A stretch of DNA of 64,000 bases from Tyto alba (lineage: Eukaryota; Chordata; Aves; Strigiformes; Tytonidae). The translations under genes were made by a program, and so were the position numbers. Every line of letters starts with the position of its first letter. Within the stretch, counting starts at the first letter, position 1. The notes beneath the pieces are model-generated. The model worked only from the letters and a program-made list of their open reading frames with translations, had not been told where the DNA came from and did no database searches. The stretch covers positions 7,267,752 to 7,331,751 of the forward strand of contig NW_024881301.1 in the NCBI RefSeq assembly GCF_018691265.1, written 5' to 3'. Below, in pieces: positions 14,510 to 28,250 of the stretch.

Positions 14510-17202
14510 TTTTGTGCTAAAACAGGATCAGCCTGTGTCATGTTGTGACCAACAGGACGAACATGCGTACTTGCACACTTCATTTAATCCACTGCTATAA
14601 TGCTATAATTTTTGGTGTAAAATGTGGCAACCAGCTAGCAGTCCACCCATATCTTATGAACACTGAAGAAAAACATTGTATCTCGTATTAAAAGCTCAGG
14701 GTGAATTTTAAGGTGGAAAGAATTAGTTACTCAGACTAGAATTTGGTCCTGAGACAAAAGCTACCACCACCTTCACCTTTTGAAGCATGCCATGGGATCC
14801 TTAATGACCACAGATGGTCGAGACCTCAGTTTTATGTCTCATCTTAGAGAGACAGAACAGCTTTTATAGATCTAGATGCAACTAACTGCTGGCAAAAGCT
14901 GAAACTTTTACATTTAATGAAGCTGAGGATCTAAGAGCAAATAGCAACTATTGAACTTGTTATGGACAAACACAGAGTCTGATTAAGTCCATGGAGCATT
15001 CACTCAAAAAAAAGCAGCCCGTTGTGGTTTACATGTCAACTCTCCTTCACTGGTAAAGAAATCACTAAGTTCTCTGTGGATGCAAAAAAGGAGCCTGCTC
15101 TGCTTACCAGGACCAAATACTGTACTTCCAGTGAAGCCTGTAAACAGTGCTGGGAATGAACTCTTGTGGGACTGAGTATCTCAGCTGAATACTCACCTCA
15201 GACAAATATAGCTCAAAACAAGATACATGGCCTTTGCAATGCAATCACCTTGATATTATCACTAACACAGCATAGCCTGCTCTAGGAGCCTTCCAGGATG
15301 GGAGGAGTAGCCTAGAAGCTCCAAAGTGATGGATGATTTTTGAGAGCCACTCTGCCAAAGGAGCCACACATCTTTCCCCTGGGATCTGTTAATTGCCTTT
15401 CATGTTATGACAATAACATGTTATTTTAAACAGTTATAGAGGGCAGGGCTGTATGACAAGTCTGACAATGCATACAAATAATCCAGAGGAAGAAATAAGG
15501 CTGTATTCTTTAGGTTCATTTCCCCTAAAAAAATAGCATTAGCCTCCCACTCTGGGATTTTGGGGGCTATAATTCAGGGTGTGGTGTTGGTATAATCTGG
15601 GGAGTTTCTTCTGAACTGGGCCCGAATGTACTGAATTCTGACCCCCTAAACTTGTGCAGTGTGCAAGCCACTCTACAGCTCTGTGATGTTTTTGTGCTTT
15701 GCAGTCATTTTCTGCTGCTCTGCTGCCAAGCTTCGCAATTAACTGGAATGTACAAACATTTCTCCTGGGTTTGACGGGAGCAGAGACCTGTCTGTATGCT
15801 GAAGGTCATGTGAGAAGTTTCGGCAGGGTGCACTGTCTGAAGCGACAGCCTCTTGACATCCCCCTTGCAACCCAGTGTGCTCATTCTAGATGTTTTTTGA
15901 CCATAGTTTGGCTGCTCTCAGTGTTTATTTTGGAGCTGGAAACTATACCCAAAAGGAGAGCGATGTTTTTACTGCCCAGCGGGAGACTGAGCCTGCGCAT
16001 CAGATCTGATCTGACTCACACTGTAGGAGAGAAAACAAGCACATCCTGAGGCTGGATCCAAGCATGGAGTCCTTACCTAAACCCCTAGCCCCAGGGAACT
16101 CCAAAAGCCGGGGTCTGGCAATCCTTGAGTCTCTGAAGAGTTATCCAGAGACTTCTTCCTATGCAGTCAGGGTTTCAGTGAGGAAGCTTCCTATAGCAAT
16201 AGGGGAAGATAAGGATTACTGGGATTTTGCATAATTACATCTAGTTTGAAGTAGGGTTTTTTTGTAAGCATAGTGTTCCCTTTCTGGTTTAATGTGTTTA
16301 AAGTACAGATCTTGTTTATAATTATTTTTAATTTTCCTTATGCATAAAAGCATACATTGGAGTATGTATGATATATACTGACTGATCTTACAGGTCATTT
16401 GAAAGGTAAAATACTAGGAATTATTCATATTTAAGTGATGCCTATGTAAGGGCAAAATAACTCCAGCAGAAGACACTGATACTAACTCATAGCAAAGGAG
16501 CTACTTGGGGTTGTGCCTCTTGACTGTCAGGCCCTCACAGAGGGGGCTAAATGTGAAAATCTCAGCCTTAACTTCTGTGCATGTCTGCCCTTTGTGACAA
16601 AGGCCTAAAATAATTTCTCTGTTTTTGTCAAAGCAGTCCCACATCTGCATATAAAAGTCACTATAAAATGTTAAGCACATTGTTACTGTTGAGCACAGAT
16701 AATGTTGACTTTGAAAGCAAAGTCTGTTCACTTTTCACCATTCAGAAAGATGATCTTGAGAGAGAACTAAAATAGGGCTTAACTGAAAGTAACATGAAAG
16801 CTATGAAGGGGGCTCCAAGGGAAGTGCTACTCTTTCCCCTCTGTTATGGACAAAGGTGAATAAAGGGAGCGGCAAGATTAGCAGGAAGTCATATTTTAAT
16901 ACTGGAGACATAAGATAAAGCCTCGTCTGAAAACAAAGTTTCTAGTCAGCAGGATGAATAAAATGCCAAGTTCTTTAAAAGGATGAGTCCCCAATCATTA
17001 GAAAAAAAAAATGATCAAGCCTCTGGTTTTATTGGAATATTTAGTCTTCTGCTCTTCTGAACATGGAAGCTTGGAAGTCACGTGTCAGCAGACAAGCTCT
17101 CCACCTATAATTAAAAGGGTAGGTTGGTTCCAAGATGTGATATGACAGACGTGTGTAATATTGTGTAATATTGCACAGGGGCTATTTTATCTTTCTAAAA
17201 GC

Positions 17203-17220
17203 CAGTACTGTATAGTACTG
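17203..17220. repeat. Perfect 7-bp stem palindrome
   Basis: CAGTACT at 17203-17209 and AGTACTG at 17214-17220 are exact reverse complements around a GTAT spacer. It lies just downstream of a 10-bp direct repeat, GTGTAATATT twice at 17153-17172. No function is assigned. Confidence 0.85.
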
Positions 17221-19099
17221 AACTAGTTTTGCTAGTCCCCCTGATGGATACAAAGTGCAAAGTGGTATCCATATGGCCCTATGGAAGTATAACATCACAT
17301 TCTTCTAGCTTATACAAGTTTAATGGCACTGAATTAGCATGGGCTGCCCTTTGGTGCTAATTCTTTCTGCACTCAGGGGGTTAAAGGAGCTTCATACTAT
17401 CCAGATGTTCAGTGGCTCCTGCAAATGAAAGATTAGCAATTTTTGCAACTGCTGCTCTTTCTTCTGCTCCCTTTTTAAAGCTGATATTTTCCTTAAGAAC
17501 TTGCTTAGTATCTGAGTCAGAGGAATCTCTTCCCTGAGGTAAATCAATCAATAGGCTGCACAAGAAAAGGAACAAAATATAGAGGAGGCAGGCCTGAGTT
17601 GTATTAATTTGTTTACAGGAATTGCCTTCCAGGGACCAATGTATTCATCCCAGGGTTTCATTTTCCTCTGTGAAATAAGAATCAAACACAGCATTATTTC
17701 TGGGTATAAAAATAATAAAAATATAAAGGAGCCCAAATTTCTTCCAAAAAACCCTATCTTTTTTAGTGGTAGTGAAAAAGTGTCCCTTTTAATTTTTCAG
17801 ATTAGACTATAGGTAAATGATGCAGGTATCAGAAATACAGCTATCTTAACTCCCACCTGCCACCAACAAGGCTTCCTGGAGAGAAATAGGAAAAGTAGCC
17901 AAAATGAATTCCAATAAATGAATGCCAGATTAATATCTACTAAGCCTGTCTTTTGTATACATAGGTTTACTCAGGTTCCTGCTGCTGCAAGAGCTGTTCG
18001 AGCATGGAATAAGTAGAGTTCCAATGAGACAAAACCTTCTGCCTCAGCTGGCATTTAACAACCTGTTTTCTTGCTGCAGCTCAGCCAGAATTTTTCTAAC
18101 CTTAACAGAATTGCTAGATTTCACATCTTGCTCTGGTATGTACTTTTCCAGTGTTCCAGTTATCATACAGGAAGCAATGAATTGTCTGAAGCAGAAAGCA
18201 ATGCGGATGTGTGTTACTAGCACTATGACTATGCTTCATGAAAGTTCACTAATGAAGACATACACCAGGCTTCTCTTGCCATTCTTCCTTTGCCTTTCAT
18301 GGAGTCCAGCTATGTCCTGTGCCTGGGAACAAAATTCTTCTCATTTAGCTCCACCAGCTTCCACGGGAAAACTTGGTAGCCCCCCAATTTGGGGGACATG
18401 GTGGTAGTTAGTTATTTGAAGAAAGTACTGGATTAAATTTATAACTGCTGGAATTAACTGCTTATTAAATTTAATGGGCACTGATATGTATGTTAGCCTT
18501 TTATTCTGAGGGCACTGCCAGCCTGACTGTTCATGCCCAGCCTCCCTGGGGATCTCCCTGTCCATTGTTCCAAAGCAGTGAGGGTCCTAGACCTTGTAAA
18601 CCCTTTGTCTACAAGGAGCACAGAACATTTTTGGGAGTCTCGAATGGGGCAAAAGAGAGGTACTTTGAGGAAAAGGGTTCTTCCACAGCAAAGGACTCAG
18701 TTATGGACTTCAGAGGATTTCAGTGTGGTCCATCAGAGATGGAGCCTAAGGCACACAGCTAGGTTGTAAATGGTTCAGGTCTTGCATGGACCACATGCAA
18801 GGTGGGTTGTGGCACACATGGACCAATAGGTCACACATGCACTTCCCAATATTGCTCTGGAAGGGGAAGCTATTTTCAAGGAGGTAGTTGTACGCTGAGG
18901 ACTCAAGGCCATATTGAAAAGGAGCTGCAGAACACAGCAGATAGGTGAAATGAGAGTGTTTTTGTAGAAAATCTCCAAACTGTACCAGATTTCATGAAAT
19001 ACATGATTTTCTCCTTTGCCTATATCCTTACAGAGGCAGTAACCACCCCGTTCTTTCTTACGACAGAATAAAGGGTCTTGAAATCTGTGAATGGAAGGA

Positions 19100-19115
19100 A
19101 AGAGAGAGAGAGAGA
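19100..19115. repeat. (AG)n simple repeat
   Basis: Eight AG units inside a wider purine-only stretch of about 40 bases. Confidence 0.9.
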
Positions 19116-22100
19116 AAAGGGGGAAAAATAATCAAAACTAAAACCCAGGAATCTTCCACTGACTTCACCAATATGAGGATCTCAAGGGATGGAAGAGCTG
19201 ATTATCTAGGTCTTCTCTTTAACTCTTATCCCCTCCTAAGCATCTTTGGTATGTTAGTGGCCAGCTATGATTACGTATTTTGAAGAGATACATAGAATTT
19301 TATTGTGCTGTGATCTGTTTATCAACAATTCTTACCACGGGTCAGATTTATAATCAGGCATGGTTCAGCTGCATACATTTGTCCCTTGTAAGCAAACGTT
19401 TGATTTTCAGTCAGGGAGGTACTATATCCCCAATGAAAAAAAAGCCAAATCTCAGAAGAGGAGGGATAAGCCTTAGCATGTTACTTTCTTCTAGCATGAG
19501 AGATCCTGAAAGCTGCTTTTGTAAACCTTGGGCTTTGGGAAGGTGGAAGGAGCTCCAGTGGCTGGTTAAGAGGCTCCTGTCTCCTACCATTCCAGCAGAA
19601 GCAGCAGTTTGTGGATGCAGCAGGAAGGAGTTACAGCAAAGAGGGCAAGGAGCAATGGAGAAAGTTAATGATCAGATCAAAGAATCCAACTCTTGGAAAC
19701 TAATAGCATTACCTCTGTGTTAATAAGGCCTACAAATTCAATCAGAGCATAGCAAGTGGGAGAGTACGATACCTGGCACCACAACCTGATTCGGGAATTG
19801 TGCACTACAGTGATGAGAGGCAGGTATTTGGAGGGCACTGAATCAGCAGTGATGACAAACTTGCGACAGAGATTTTGCTGATCTATCAGACAAGGCTACC
19901 AGACAGCTAGCTCAAATCCAAGGCCCTGTGGGTTGTCCCCATTAGGGTGAGAAAATCATGATGATCTACTATTTTGTATATTGTTCCTTTTATTTTACAG
20001 AAACGCATGAAGCCTTGCTTCCCAGAGCATGGGCAGAGAATGAGACAACAGGAGCCTGCTTCACTTTTTACAGCTTCTGGCTTCTTTTAGTCAGCATTCA
20101 GTCCCCAAACTCTCTCTCTCCAGGTAGCTGTTTTGTTTCAGGGCCACATTAGTAGTGCTCTTGCATCTGTCTTGTTTTACCTCACTGACTCTTCCCTCAG
20201 TTGCTCTGGTCTTTCTGCTGTTTCTCAGAGACACTGAATTACAGCCCAGTGTATCAGCCCACAGTTTGTTGTGCCAGCCACCTGGGCCACTGATTGGTTT
20301 GTAGCTAATGTGTCTGTGCAAATTTTGCTTATTTTTTGTTTTGTGGAATGGTTCTTCTCTATCAATCCCCAATATCACAAAAGAACACTTGTGGCTTTCT
20401 ACCACTACCTGAAAAGAAGGTGGAAGGCTATTCCCACGAATTGAAATTCCATCCATCTTGTGAGAGTAGTCTAAAACTCTGCACATTCACTAAATTATTT
20501 GCTTCTGCCAGCTGTCCAGTGAGACAGCTCTCTTACTGCAGTAGGAAACATGTACTTGAACTTCAAGCCAGTGTCAAGGGATGACTTTATATCCACCACT
20601 ATGTTGCAGGGTCCAAATGCAACTCAAATATTTGCAAGAGCAAATGTGCTCTCTGAAAGACCAGATACAATGTGAGGTCTATCCCATATAACAAGCCTGT
20701 GCAATTCAGGAGATATCTTGGAAGAATCAAATTGTACAAGGAAGCCATGGTCACTAGAAAACACCCAACTTCACCTCTTCCACACTGCTTCTTTCCTCTG
20801 TACAATGGGAAACCATTTTCTCTCTCTGAAACCCTTTCCCTACTTATATTTCCCCTCTGCCACTCAGCTCAGCCACATCACACTGTGTTCCTTGTGCCTA
20901 GCTGGTTTCCTTGAGCCTGGCTGGCCTTAGATCACACTGTCTAAGGCATCAAACAGCACCAGTGGACACCTTAGGGCAGGAACAGCATCTCTACCACATC
21001 ACAGGAGTTACCGTAATTTAGGCAAAAAAAACGAGACTACCAGTAAGAAAAGTCACCTTGGCTATCCAGCTTCTTATTTCCTTGAACTCCAGTGGCTCCT
21101 TGGCTTTTGAAATAATGTAGCACAGAAAGCTGGTCTCCCAGGCACTGAGTTTCTTCTGCTGGGCTCTAGCCAGCTGCTCTCTTTGCCTGCTTTCTCTCTT
21201 CATTGACAATTTATTGGCTGCCATACACCTATTTTTTTTTCCTCTTAAATTTTCTCTTTTCTGGACAAGCCTTATACTTGATTCACCTGGCAATATATTT
21301 TCACTATACTTGAGCAAGAACATGTCAACTGTAAGGAAAAAAAAGAGCTGTCCCTCACTGAACCCACCACAGTGCCATGGCTGTGTCTGTTAACATTAAA
21401 ATACAGTGTGTTTGGGAAATGAAACTGCTCTTCCATTTCAGTGCTGCCTCCTGCTTGTACCTTTATACTTGGTTTGTTTGGATGATCTCAGAAGGCTCTG
21501 AAGAATGCCCTCAAACATCCTCAACTCCCACCTCACCGATGGCCTCTCCTTGCACTAGGCTTTGAGCTCAGTTTCCCTATTCCCCATTCCTGTTGCTATG
21601 CCCAGCAGCTCCCATGGGTATTCATTTCTATGTTCAGCTCCAGAAAGCATGTTTAAAATCACTTTACATTTAAATTAGCTAAGGGTCGTAATGTTTGGAT
21701 TAAGACTAAAGAGCAAGTGTGTTGTAACTCTTTCCTCTCCTTTGAAATTCAACATCTCGGTTAAGGAAGGATGGAATTTTTCCCTCTCCAGCTCTGCCTT
21801 CATCCTTTCTCCCAGCAGGTCCTCATGTCTAGCACCAGTAGGAATAAACAGCCTGTCCGTGCTTGGGACTAATCAGGAGTGGCCACAGGATGTCACTATT
21901 ACTCCACAAACATACGGAGAGTGAGGTGTTTGTTTATAGAAGGTCAGGGTCTGAGCATTAATTGTCTGCAACTCATATTTTGTCAGCATGCTCAGCTCTG
22001 GTGTGGTACTTCATGAGCCTCATCCTAATGCTCCTCAACAGAGCCACAATCCCATGTAGAATTTGGCGGTGTGCGTTAAGATGCAAGTTGCATGTGTGCA

Positions 22101-24234
22101 AGTGCCTGCACAGAGCAGCTTCAATTTGCCCTAAGTTTACACAGCCCTTGGATTTCACCTTGGATATGGGATTCAAATGACTGAAGTCAGCCAAGGATTG
22201 CTTTGTTTCAAGCCAAAATCACATTAAGCCTCTCAGTATCAAATAGTTCCCTGTAAAACCTTAAATCAGCCCAGGTCCCCTCCAACTCAGTCTAGGCTCG
22301 TAAAACCTATGGTAAAATTCAGTTTTAAGTTCATAACAAAACCCAAAGGCAAGTTTCAGGTTCACTTTTGGATTTTGTTCTGAATACTTGCCTAGCTCTG
22401 TTCAGTGCAAGGTCACACAGACTGGATGGGGGAAAGGCTTTTAAAAATGCTTCAATTCTCTGAAACATAGATAAGCACATGACTGTGGACTGGTGCAACC
22501 GTGGAATGAAAATTCAAATGCAGCAGCAGATAGAAACGTCCATTCAGGAGAAGTAAATCTTCATAAATGCAGACAGAAACCAGGCTAAGTAAAAGGGTCA
22601 AAAGAAAACTTCCTCATCCTGGAAAGCTAACTATCAACATGTTAGCATAAGGACTCTTGCTCTCCTCTCACTCTGTCTCTTCAGCACCTTGTCCTTTCCT
22701 CTTTGTTTCCCAAGATGTATGAGCTGTTGTGCCTCAAGTCTGATGTCCTGGGAAATCTCCAGCTCCCTTCCATGCCAGTAAATTTTACCATTCACATCTT
22801 GCTCACAAATAATCTCAATTGATCAAAATGTGTCCTCTGGTAATATATTATCCTTGATTTGCTGAATTTTGAGAACTTACTCCATGTTTACACCTCACTA
22901 TATTGAATTCAAGGGGTGGCTATTGGTACCAACTTCTTTTTCTGGAAAAACATTGTAAAGATTCAGATATTATTTGCAACTCAGAAAAAAACCCACACAT
23001 ATGTACAACTACTATTACGTTCTTAATTTGTGCCTCTTTTTGCAAAACTTGTGTGATGGACTGAGGCTTCTCTTAGAATTTTGGAACCTTTTTGGCAACA
23101 TTGGGCATAATTTTTACCCTTTGGGTAATGAAGCAGCTAAAACACCAAAGGTAATCATATCCTATTCCTCTATAAAACAGGAATATTTTTCTCAGTATTG
23201 GTTCAGAATGCCTGTTCTACAGTGCTGGTGCTGTGATGGGTAACAGGCAGCCAGTAACTAATCTGGAAAAGAGACTACTACATAAGATCAATTCAGGCAG
23301 ACCTATCTAAAAGTATCCTACCTGGACAGACTCTATGAAATTTAGGAACCTTATTTTGAGAACTGAAATTCACAAGTATGACCTTGGTGGGCTAAGATAA
23401 GTTGGACAAAGGCTATTCAAAAAAATCTAGAAGAGGATTTCTTTGGTTTCTGTGGAGCAGAAATATAAAAATCTGTAAAAGTGGGGAGTTTCTACCTTAC
23501 CAGAAGTGGAGAGTTTCCACAACTCTTATTTTGTGTTTGTCTTTGTAGTCTAAATGCCCTGTCACCACATCCCATGGGCTTTAACAATAAACATTAGGCC
23601 TTGGCATTTGCTACATCTCACTTTTTAACTTGAAGGACTCTTGATTTGGACTTTGCCTGTTTACCTAATGCTTTTTGTGCTGCCTCCTGCCACCAAGACA
23701 GAGAAGGAAACATCATGCAGCCGAAAGACTTCCCTTCCAATTCCAGTTTCCAGCCAGAAACTGATGGAGGAGGATGCTGCTACCTCTAGGGAGGAACTGC
23801 TGCTCCAGCCTGGCAGAATTACAACTGTCCACCTGAATTTGACTGTGAGCAAGCTCCCTTTTCAACCTCCTTTCTCTGTGTTGCTTTATATGTCAGCTTA
23901 GGTACAAAAACTGAGCTATCAAAACAGCTACAGCTATAGAAGATTGAGAAACCTTGAGCCAGGCTGGTCCAGAGCTACACAGGTAATGAGATAAAGAAAG
24001 CGGCTGTTGGCATATTTAATGAGGTGGATATGAACCTTGTATTTTTCATGTTATTATGGTTACCATCAGTCTAGGACAGAATTTGTAACAGATTTAGCTG
24101 CCCTGGTTAGTTTCAGTTACACTGAAACAGCAGAAGTGGCATAGCTTGCCCAAAAATCTGCATGAAAAAATATCTGGTAAAAACCTATACTGAACTGTGT
24201 GGTCCCATGGCTGTATTGCTAACACCACTGGAGA

Positions 24235-24255
24235 CAGCTAGCTTAAAGCTAGCTG
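24235..24255. repeat. 21-bp perfect palindrome
   Basis: CAGCTAGCTT and AAGCTAGCTG are exact reverse complements around a single central A. The arms contain CAGCTA and TAGCTG, near E-box half sites. It is more symmetrical than most spots in this window but has no known role. Confidence 0.85.
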
Positions 24256-24651
24256 GAATATGTCTCATGATCTGGCTTGTCGTGTCCTCAGCCTGCCTCT
24301 TCTTTGTTCCAGAGAGGCAGCCATCTACTGCAGGTCCACACAAATAGCAGTTTCTGTCCCGCCATGTCCCCATACCAGTTCAGTGCTGAGAGAAAGCGAG
24401 ACTTCAGCCACCACAGCACCATTCCCAACACTCCCTTCAGCTCATGGCACATCCCTGCAGGGAGGCACATACCATGTGCTCATCCCACAGCACACACCCT
24501 TGATTCTCTGTGCAGATATGGAAGGTCAAGGAAGGCCAGCAGGCAGCATGAAGAGGTTTGGCACACGGGCCACCTCATATTTCCATTGTTTAAAAAACTG
24601 ATTTTTAGACATACCTGTAGTTCAATTAATAAGGTAAATCTATGTCATGTC

Positions 24652-24671
24652 TCATTGTCATTAGACAATGA
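24652..24671. repeat. 8-bp stem inverted repeat around ATTA
   Basis: TCATTGTC and GACAATGA flank ATTA. ATTGT/ACAAT is the core bound by SOX proteins, so the palindrome would present two inverted SOX-like cores 4 bp apart, around a homeodomain core. The motif match is visible; any binding is inference. Confidence 0.8.
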
Positions 24672-25650
24672 CAAATGATTCTGAAGCTACTATCATAGTG
24701 AGTTACATCATCTGATCAGAACAGAGCATCATTGGTGTAATCCAAAAGCCTGATAGACCAGGCTGCTCTAGTTTTGTGTTTATCTCTCATTCTCCTAGGC
24801 AAGTACTTTCTGTGACAAGAATCTTCATCCAAGGAAACTGGTCCGCAGCTCTTTACCCAAAAGTTTTGCATTTAATACCACATCCTTTATAGCTGAGCTG
24901 CAGCTCTCAGAGCAAGAGAGACATGTGGATGCATCCAGCAACTCCATTCCCTTTCTGTCCGTCCAGTTGCAGTGATGATTCCACCAATTTAGATTAGACT
25001 CAGAAGTCATAATCTGAATGATTTACAATTGTTACTCAAATCACACAAAGAGCATAGCGTACAAAGAGGTACATCAGTATATTAAGATGCTTTTGAGGCC
25101 TTATTCCTCCAGAGGCAAGCACGGCTGTTCAGGTTAGAAATCACTGCACTGAAGGCACTTGGGTATAGCAGATATATAAACAAAACTGGACTTGTACTCC
25201 TTCCTTAGCAACTGCTGAGTCTTAACTACTACACTGGGTATTTTATGTTGTGCCTTTAGACATGCGCCATGATATTTGAGTCAAACGTCTTATTCCTTCT
25301 ATTTTGTCTATCTTAGTCCTCTCTCTGTGCTTTACACGTTAAAATTGCCTTACAGATACTAATGTATGGCCATATGCTTGTATCCTGATACTAGAGGTCA
25401 ATGAGGAATAAGGACACCTGTCAAATATGGTATTATCTGCCTTGTCTCCTTTAGCTTTGGGACTAGCAGAGCTGCTTTGAGGTTTCAGAAGAAAGCACAG
25501 CACGATTTTTTAAAATCAGTCTGAATGCATACATGGTCAGAGTGCTTTCGGGTGGCACTTCAGCACGTAAGAGTTGAATTGATTTTCTTTGGTTTAGCCA
25601 TTCAAGTCACAAAACAGGTTAAACCCAAATGTAATAATTTTACAAGGTAT

Positions 25651-25664
25651 CCACTAGGTGGTAG
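25651..25664 (+). promoter_or_regulatory. CTCF-like motif
   Basis: CCACTAGGTGGTAG agrees with the degenerate CTCF core CCASYAGRKGGCRS at 13 of 14 positions; a T replaces the C after GG. At this stringency roughly one match is expected by chance in a 64-kb window, so the site is only a candidate. Confidence 0.25.
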
Positions 25665-26439
25665 CCTATCCTTATCCTTTCCATTTACCAATTGCATCAA
25701 GACATTCTATACGATGACCAATGATCCATCTCAAGAAATCTCACTGTGTATATTTCCACTGTCGAGGAGATACTTGCACAATGGATCCTAGCATGTGAGC
25801 AGGGAAATGCAACTCATAAAAATCCATCCTTGTCAAAAATGCATTTGCGCACTGTCCCAGTTCAGATCTGGTGGAGGGTTTAGTGATCCTCAAGAAGTAT
25901 CCAAGCAGTATAACCTACATAATCCAGGCATTTACAGTTACATTCTTGTCATTATTTCAAATTCAGAACAGTCAGTCACGTTGATCCACACAGTAGTTTT
26001 CCTGCTTACCCTGGTACGTAAAATGATGATATTCCTCATTCAAAACACCTTTTCTAGAGAAAGATTAGCCTTTTACCAAAGGTCAGATTCTGTACAGAAA
26101 GTCTAAGAGGTTTTTCTCTGTACTATTTTTGAAAGAGACAATCAATAGTGGGTGAATGTATAAATTTTCCTCTGAGCCTTCCTGCAAAAGATCAGGATAG
26201 TCATGAATTTTTGCACCTCCTAAGCAAAATGCACTTGTTTGATCCATTTTTCCCAATACAAATAAGAAAAGAGAGAGAAAGGGAGAGAAATACATTATTA
26301 AGAAGTATCATCCCTCTTCCCAATGGTATCTAAGTACAGACAAAGAGAAATACAATCACCAAGGACTTTAATGAAGAATTGTAAACAATAAGATTACAGT
26401 ATTTTGTGCAGTGTGTAGCATACACTGGTTGAAATAAAA

Positions 26440-26472
26440 GCATGCCACACAGCAGCTTTTCTGCTGTGCATG
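26440..26472. repeat. Short bulged hairpin
   Basis: CACAGCAG and CTGCTGTG form a perfect 8-bp stem around CTTTT. Beyond a 3-nt bulge, GCATG and CATGC extend the pairing. The total of about 33 nt is too short for a pre-miRNA. Confidence 0.7.
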
Positions 26473-27694
26473 CCTCTAATCTCTGTCCTCACAGTGCTAC
26501 CAGGTAGGAGGTCGCAGAGAGCAGCAGGTGTTTGACAGACCTTTCACTTTACTGACATTCTATCAACTTTCCACAAAATGTTGCAGCTACTTCTAATTAG
26601 CTGCATAAGCATTTTCTACTCTAATATATATATATGTATAATTATCTGGCCAGCAATTCCACTCCAAGCTGATTCTACCTGCCCCTGTGAGGGACTGCAG
26701 ATGTGTCTGAAGCTCAAGGCTCTCCAAGGCAGTTGACAGGTCTCAGATATGGAGGTTGAAGGTATTCAGGTGAAAACTTGGGACAGAAGATATCTTGGAG
26801 AGTCAGCATGAGCCCTGACTTCTGTCCAATGCAGGGAGTTGACCATCAACCATTACTGTGTGGCACAGATTGCAGGCTATTCTTAGCCTTGAAAGCACAA
26901 TGACTAGATGCAAGGATATTTCTAGAACTGTTGTGTCATGAATTTCTCTCCTAAAACTTTTTTAAAAAACAATAAAAATTAACAGAAGCCTAATTGGCAG
27001 GATTCCTATGTGCAAATCTGGAAGTACATTTACACCCTAAATTGTTTTTACTCAGCAACTGAAAATGCTTCCCTAGTTTCTGCATCTCATTTGTATGATA
27101 CACGGCAGTTAATAGAACACTTAGGAGAGTTATTAAAAACGTTCATTCCATACTATCTTTGCCATTTTTATATTATACCAAGGGGAGTGAAGCTCACTAA
27201 TGCAATACTAAAGCCCTTCAGAGTTCTGACTACTGTACTTTTCTTGCTTGGTTCATGTACCATGAGTTCATATAATGTGGACTGAATGAAAAGAAGAGAA
27301 ATATAATAAGGAAGGTCTCTTTTGACTTAAACTTGTGCTTGGTCATTCAGTCAAGATCAGGTAGAAAGGAAGCTGACCAGAAGTGTATGGCATGTCTTCT
27401 ATATTCATCTATAAGAAGGCAACTATGGCTAAATATGACAGATTAATGATAAGGTGTTTGTGCATTACCTATTGTGGTGTATTGACTTTGGCTGGCCTCC
27501 GGGTGCCCATCCAGCTGATCTCTCATTCCTCCTTCTGAACAGGACAGGGGAAGAGAATAAAATTAAAAGCTCACAGGTTGACAATAAGGACAGGGAGATT
27601 GCTCAACAATTATTGTCATGGGCAAAACAGACTCAACTTGAGGAAGATTAATTTCATTTATTGCCAGTGAATAACAAAGTAAGATATTAAGAAA

Positions 27695-27736
27695 TTAAAA
27701 CAAAAACAAAACAAACAAACAAACAAACAAACAAAA
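27695..27736. repeat. (CAAA)n simple repeat within the LTR
   Basis: An imperfect A-rich run leads into about eight CAAA units. It sits where related LTR copies, as I recall them, have a short A-rich tract, so it probably expanded after insertion. Confidence 0.85.
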
Positions 27737-27944
27737 AATCAAAATCACCTTCTTCCCCAGCTCAGCTTCACTCCTGACTCTTTTACATCCTTCTCTCTGC
27801 CAAGCAGTGCAGGGGAGTGGGGAATGGGGGTTGTGGTCAGTTCATGACACTTTTCCTCTGCCACTCCTTCCTCCGCCACTCCTTCCTCCTCACACTCTTC
27901 CCACGCTTGAGCTTGGGATTCCTCCCACAGGATACAGTCCTTCA

Positions 27945-28250
27945 TTAAATGCTCCAACATGGGTCCTTCCCACAGGGAAGACTGTACCCTTCCTTACCAG
28001 TGGGTACAGTCCTTCAGGAACAGACTGGTGCGGTGTGGGTCTGCCATGGGCTGTAGTCCCTGACAGAAAACCTGTTCCTGCATGGGCTCCTCTGTGCAGA
28101 CCACAGCTCCTGACAGGATTCTTCTCCAGCTTGGGCTTTCCATGGGCTGCAGCCTCCTTCAGAGCATGTCTGCCTGCCCCAGCATGGGGACATCCTGCTT
28201 CATCATGGTCTGCTCCACAGGCTGCAGGGACATCTCTGCTCCAGCACCTA
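27945..28250. repeat. Degenerate 40-45 bp repeats inside the LTR
   Basis: The pattern 'GCTCC or CTGCC, then AGCATGGG or similar, then CC-C-CATGGGCTGCAG, then TCCT-CAG' recurs about six times. Examples start near 27950, 28030, 28075, 28125, 28165 and 28200. This internal array is a hallmark of the LTR family. Here the units have lost most of the CpG sites I remember from younger copies, consistent with deamination in an old copy. Confidence 0.65.

Larger units (their letters stand above)
13424..27477. other. Unique noncoding sequence, no gene seen
   Basis: This is about 14 kb of ordinary bird-like noncoding DNA. A plus-strand frame of 147 codons at 19280-19723 begins with a hydrophobic, signal-like N-terminus. 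An 86-codon frame at 23641-23901 does the same. Neither shows a recognisable domain, and both fall within chance length. Minor structures include a (TG) microsatellite at 14465, a GA tract at 19100, short palindromes at 17203, 24235 and 24652, a hairpin at 26440 and a short (TA)n at about 26624. One CTCF-like site lies at 25651. Confidence 0.6.

Noticed and set aside
19280..19723. 147-codon frame with a hydrophobic, signal-like start
   Set aside because: Frames of this length are expected two or three times by chance in this window; no domain, splice signal or family resemblance supports it.
23641..23901. Possible small secreted protein (86 codons, hydrophobic N-terminus)
   Set aside because: No homology I can name, the opposite strand is also open, and there is no promoter or acceptor upstream.
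26078..26100. Second copy of the palindromic relic (AAGGTCAGATTCTG)
   Set aside because: Only one end matches; no partner inverted repeat or interior similarity was found nearby.
26440..26472. microRNA precursor
   Set aside because: The hairpin is about 33 nt with a bulge, too short for a pre-miRNA, and contains no known seed I recognise.
27084..27096. Third copy of the duplicated segment (shared 13-mer GCATCTCATTTGT)
   Set aside because: The match does not extend on either side, and one 13-mer hit of this kind is expected by chance.
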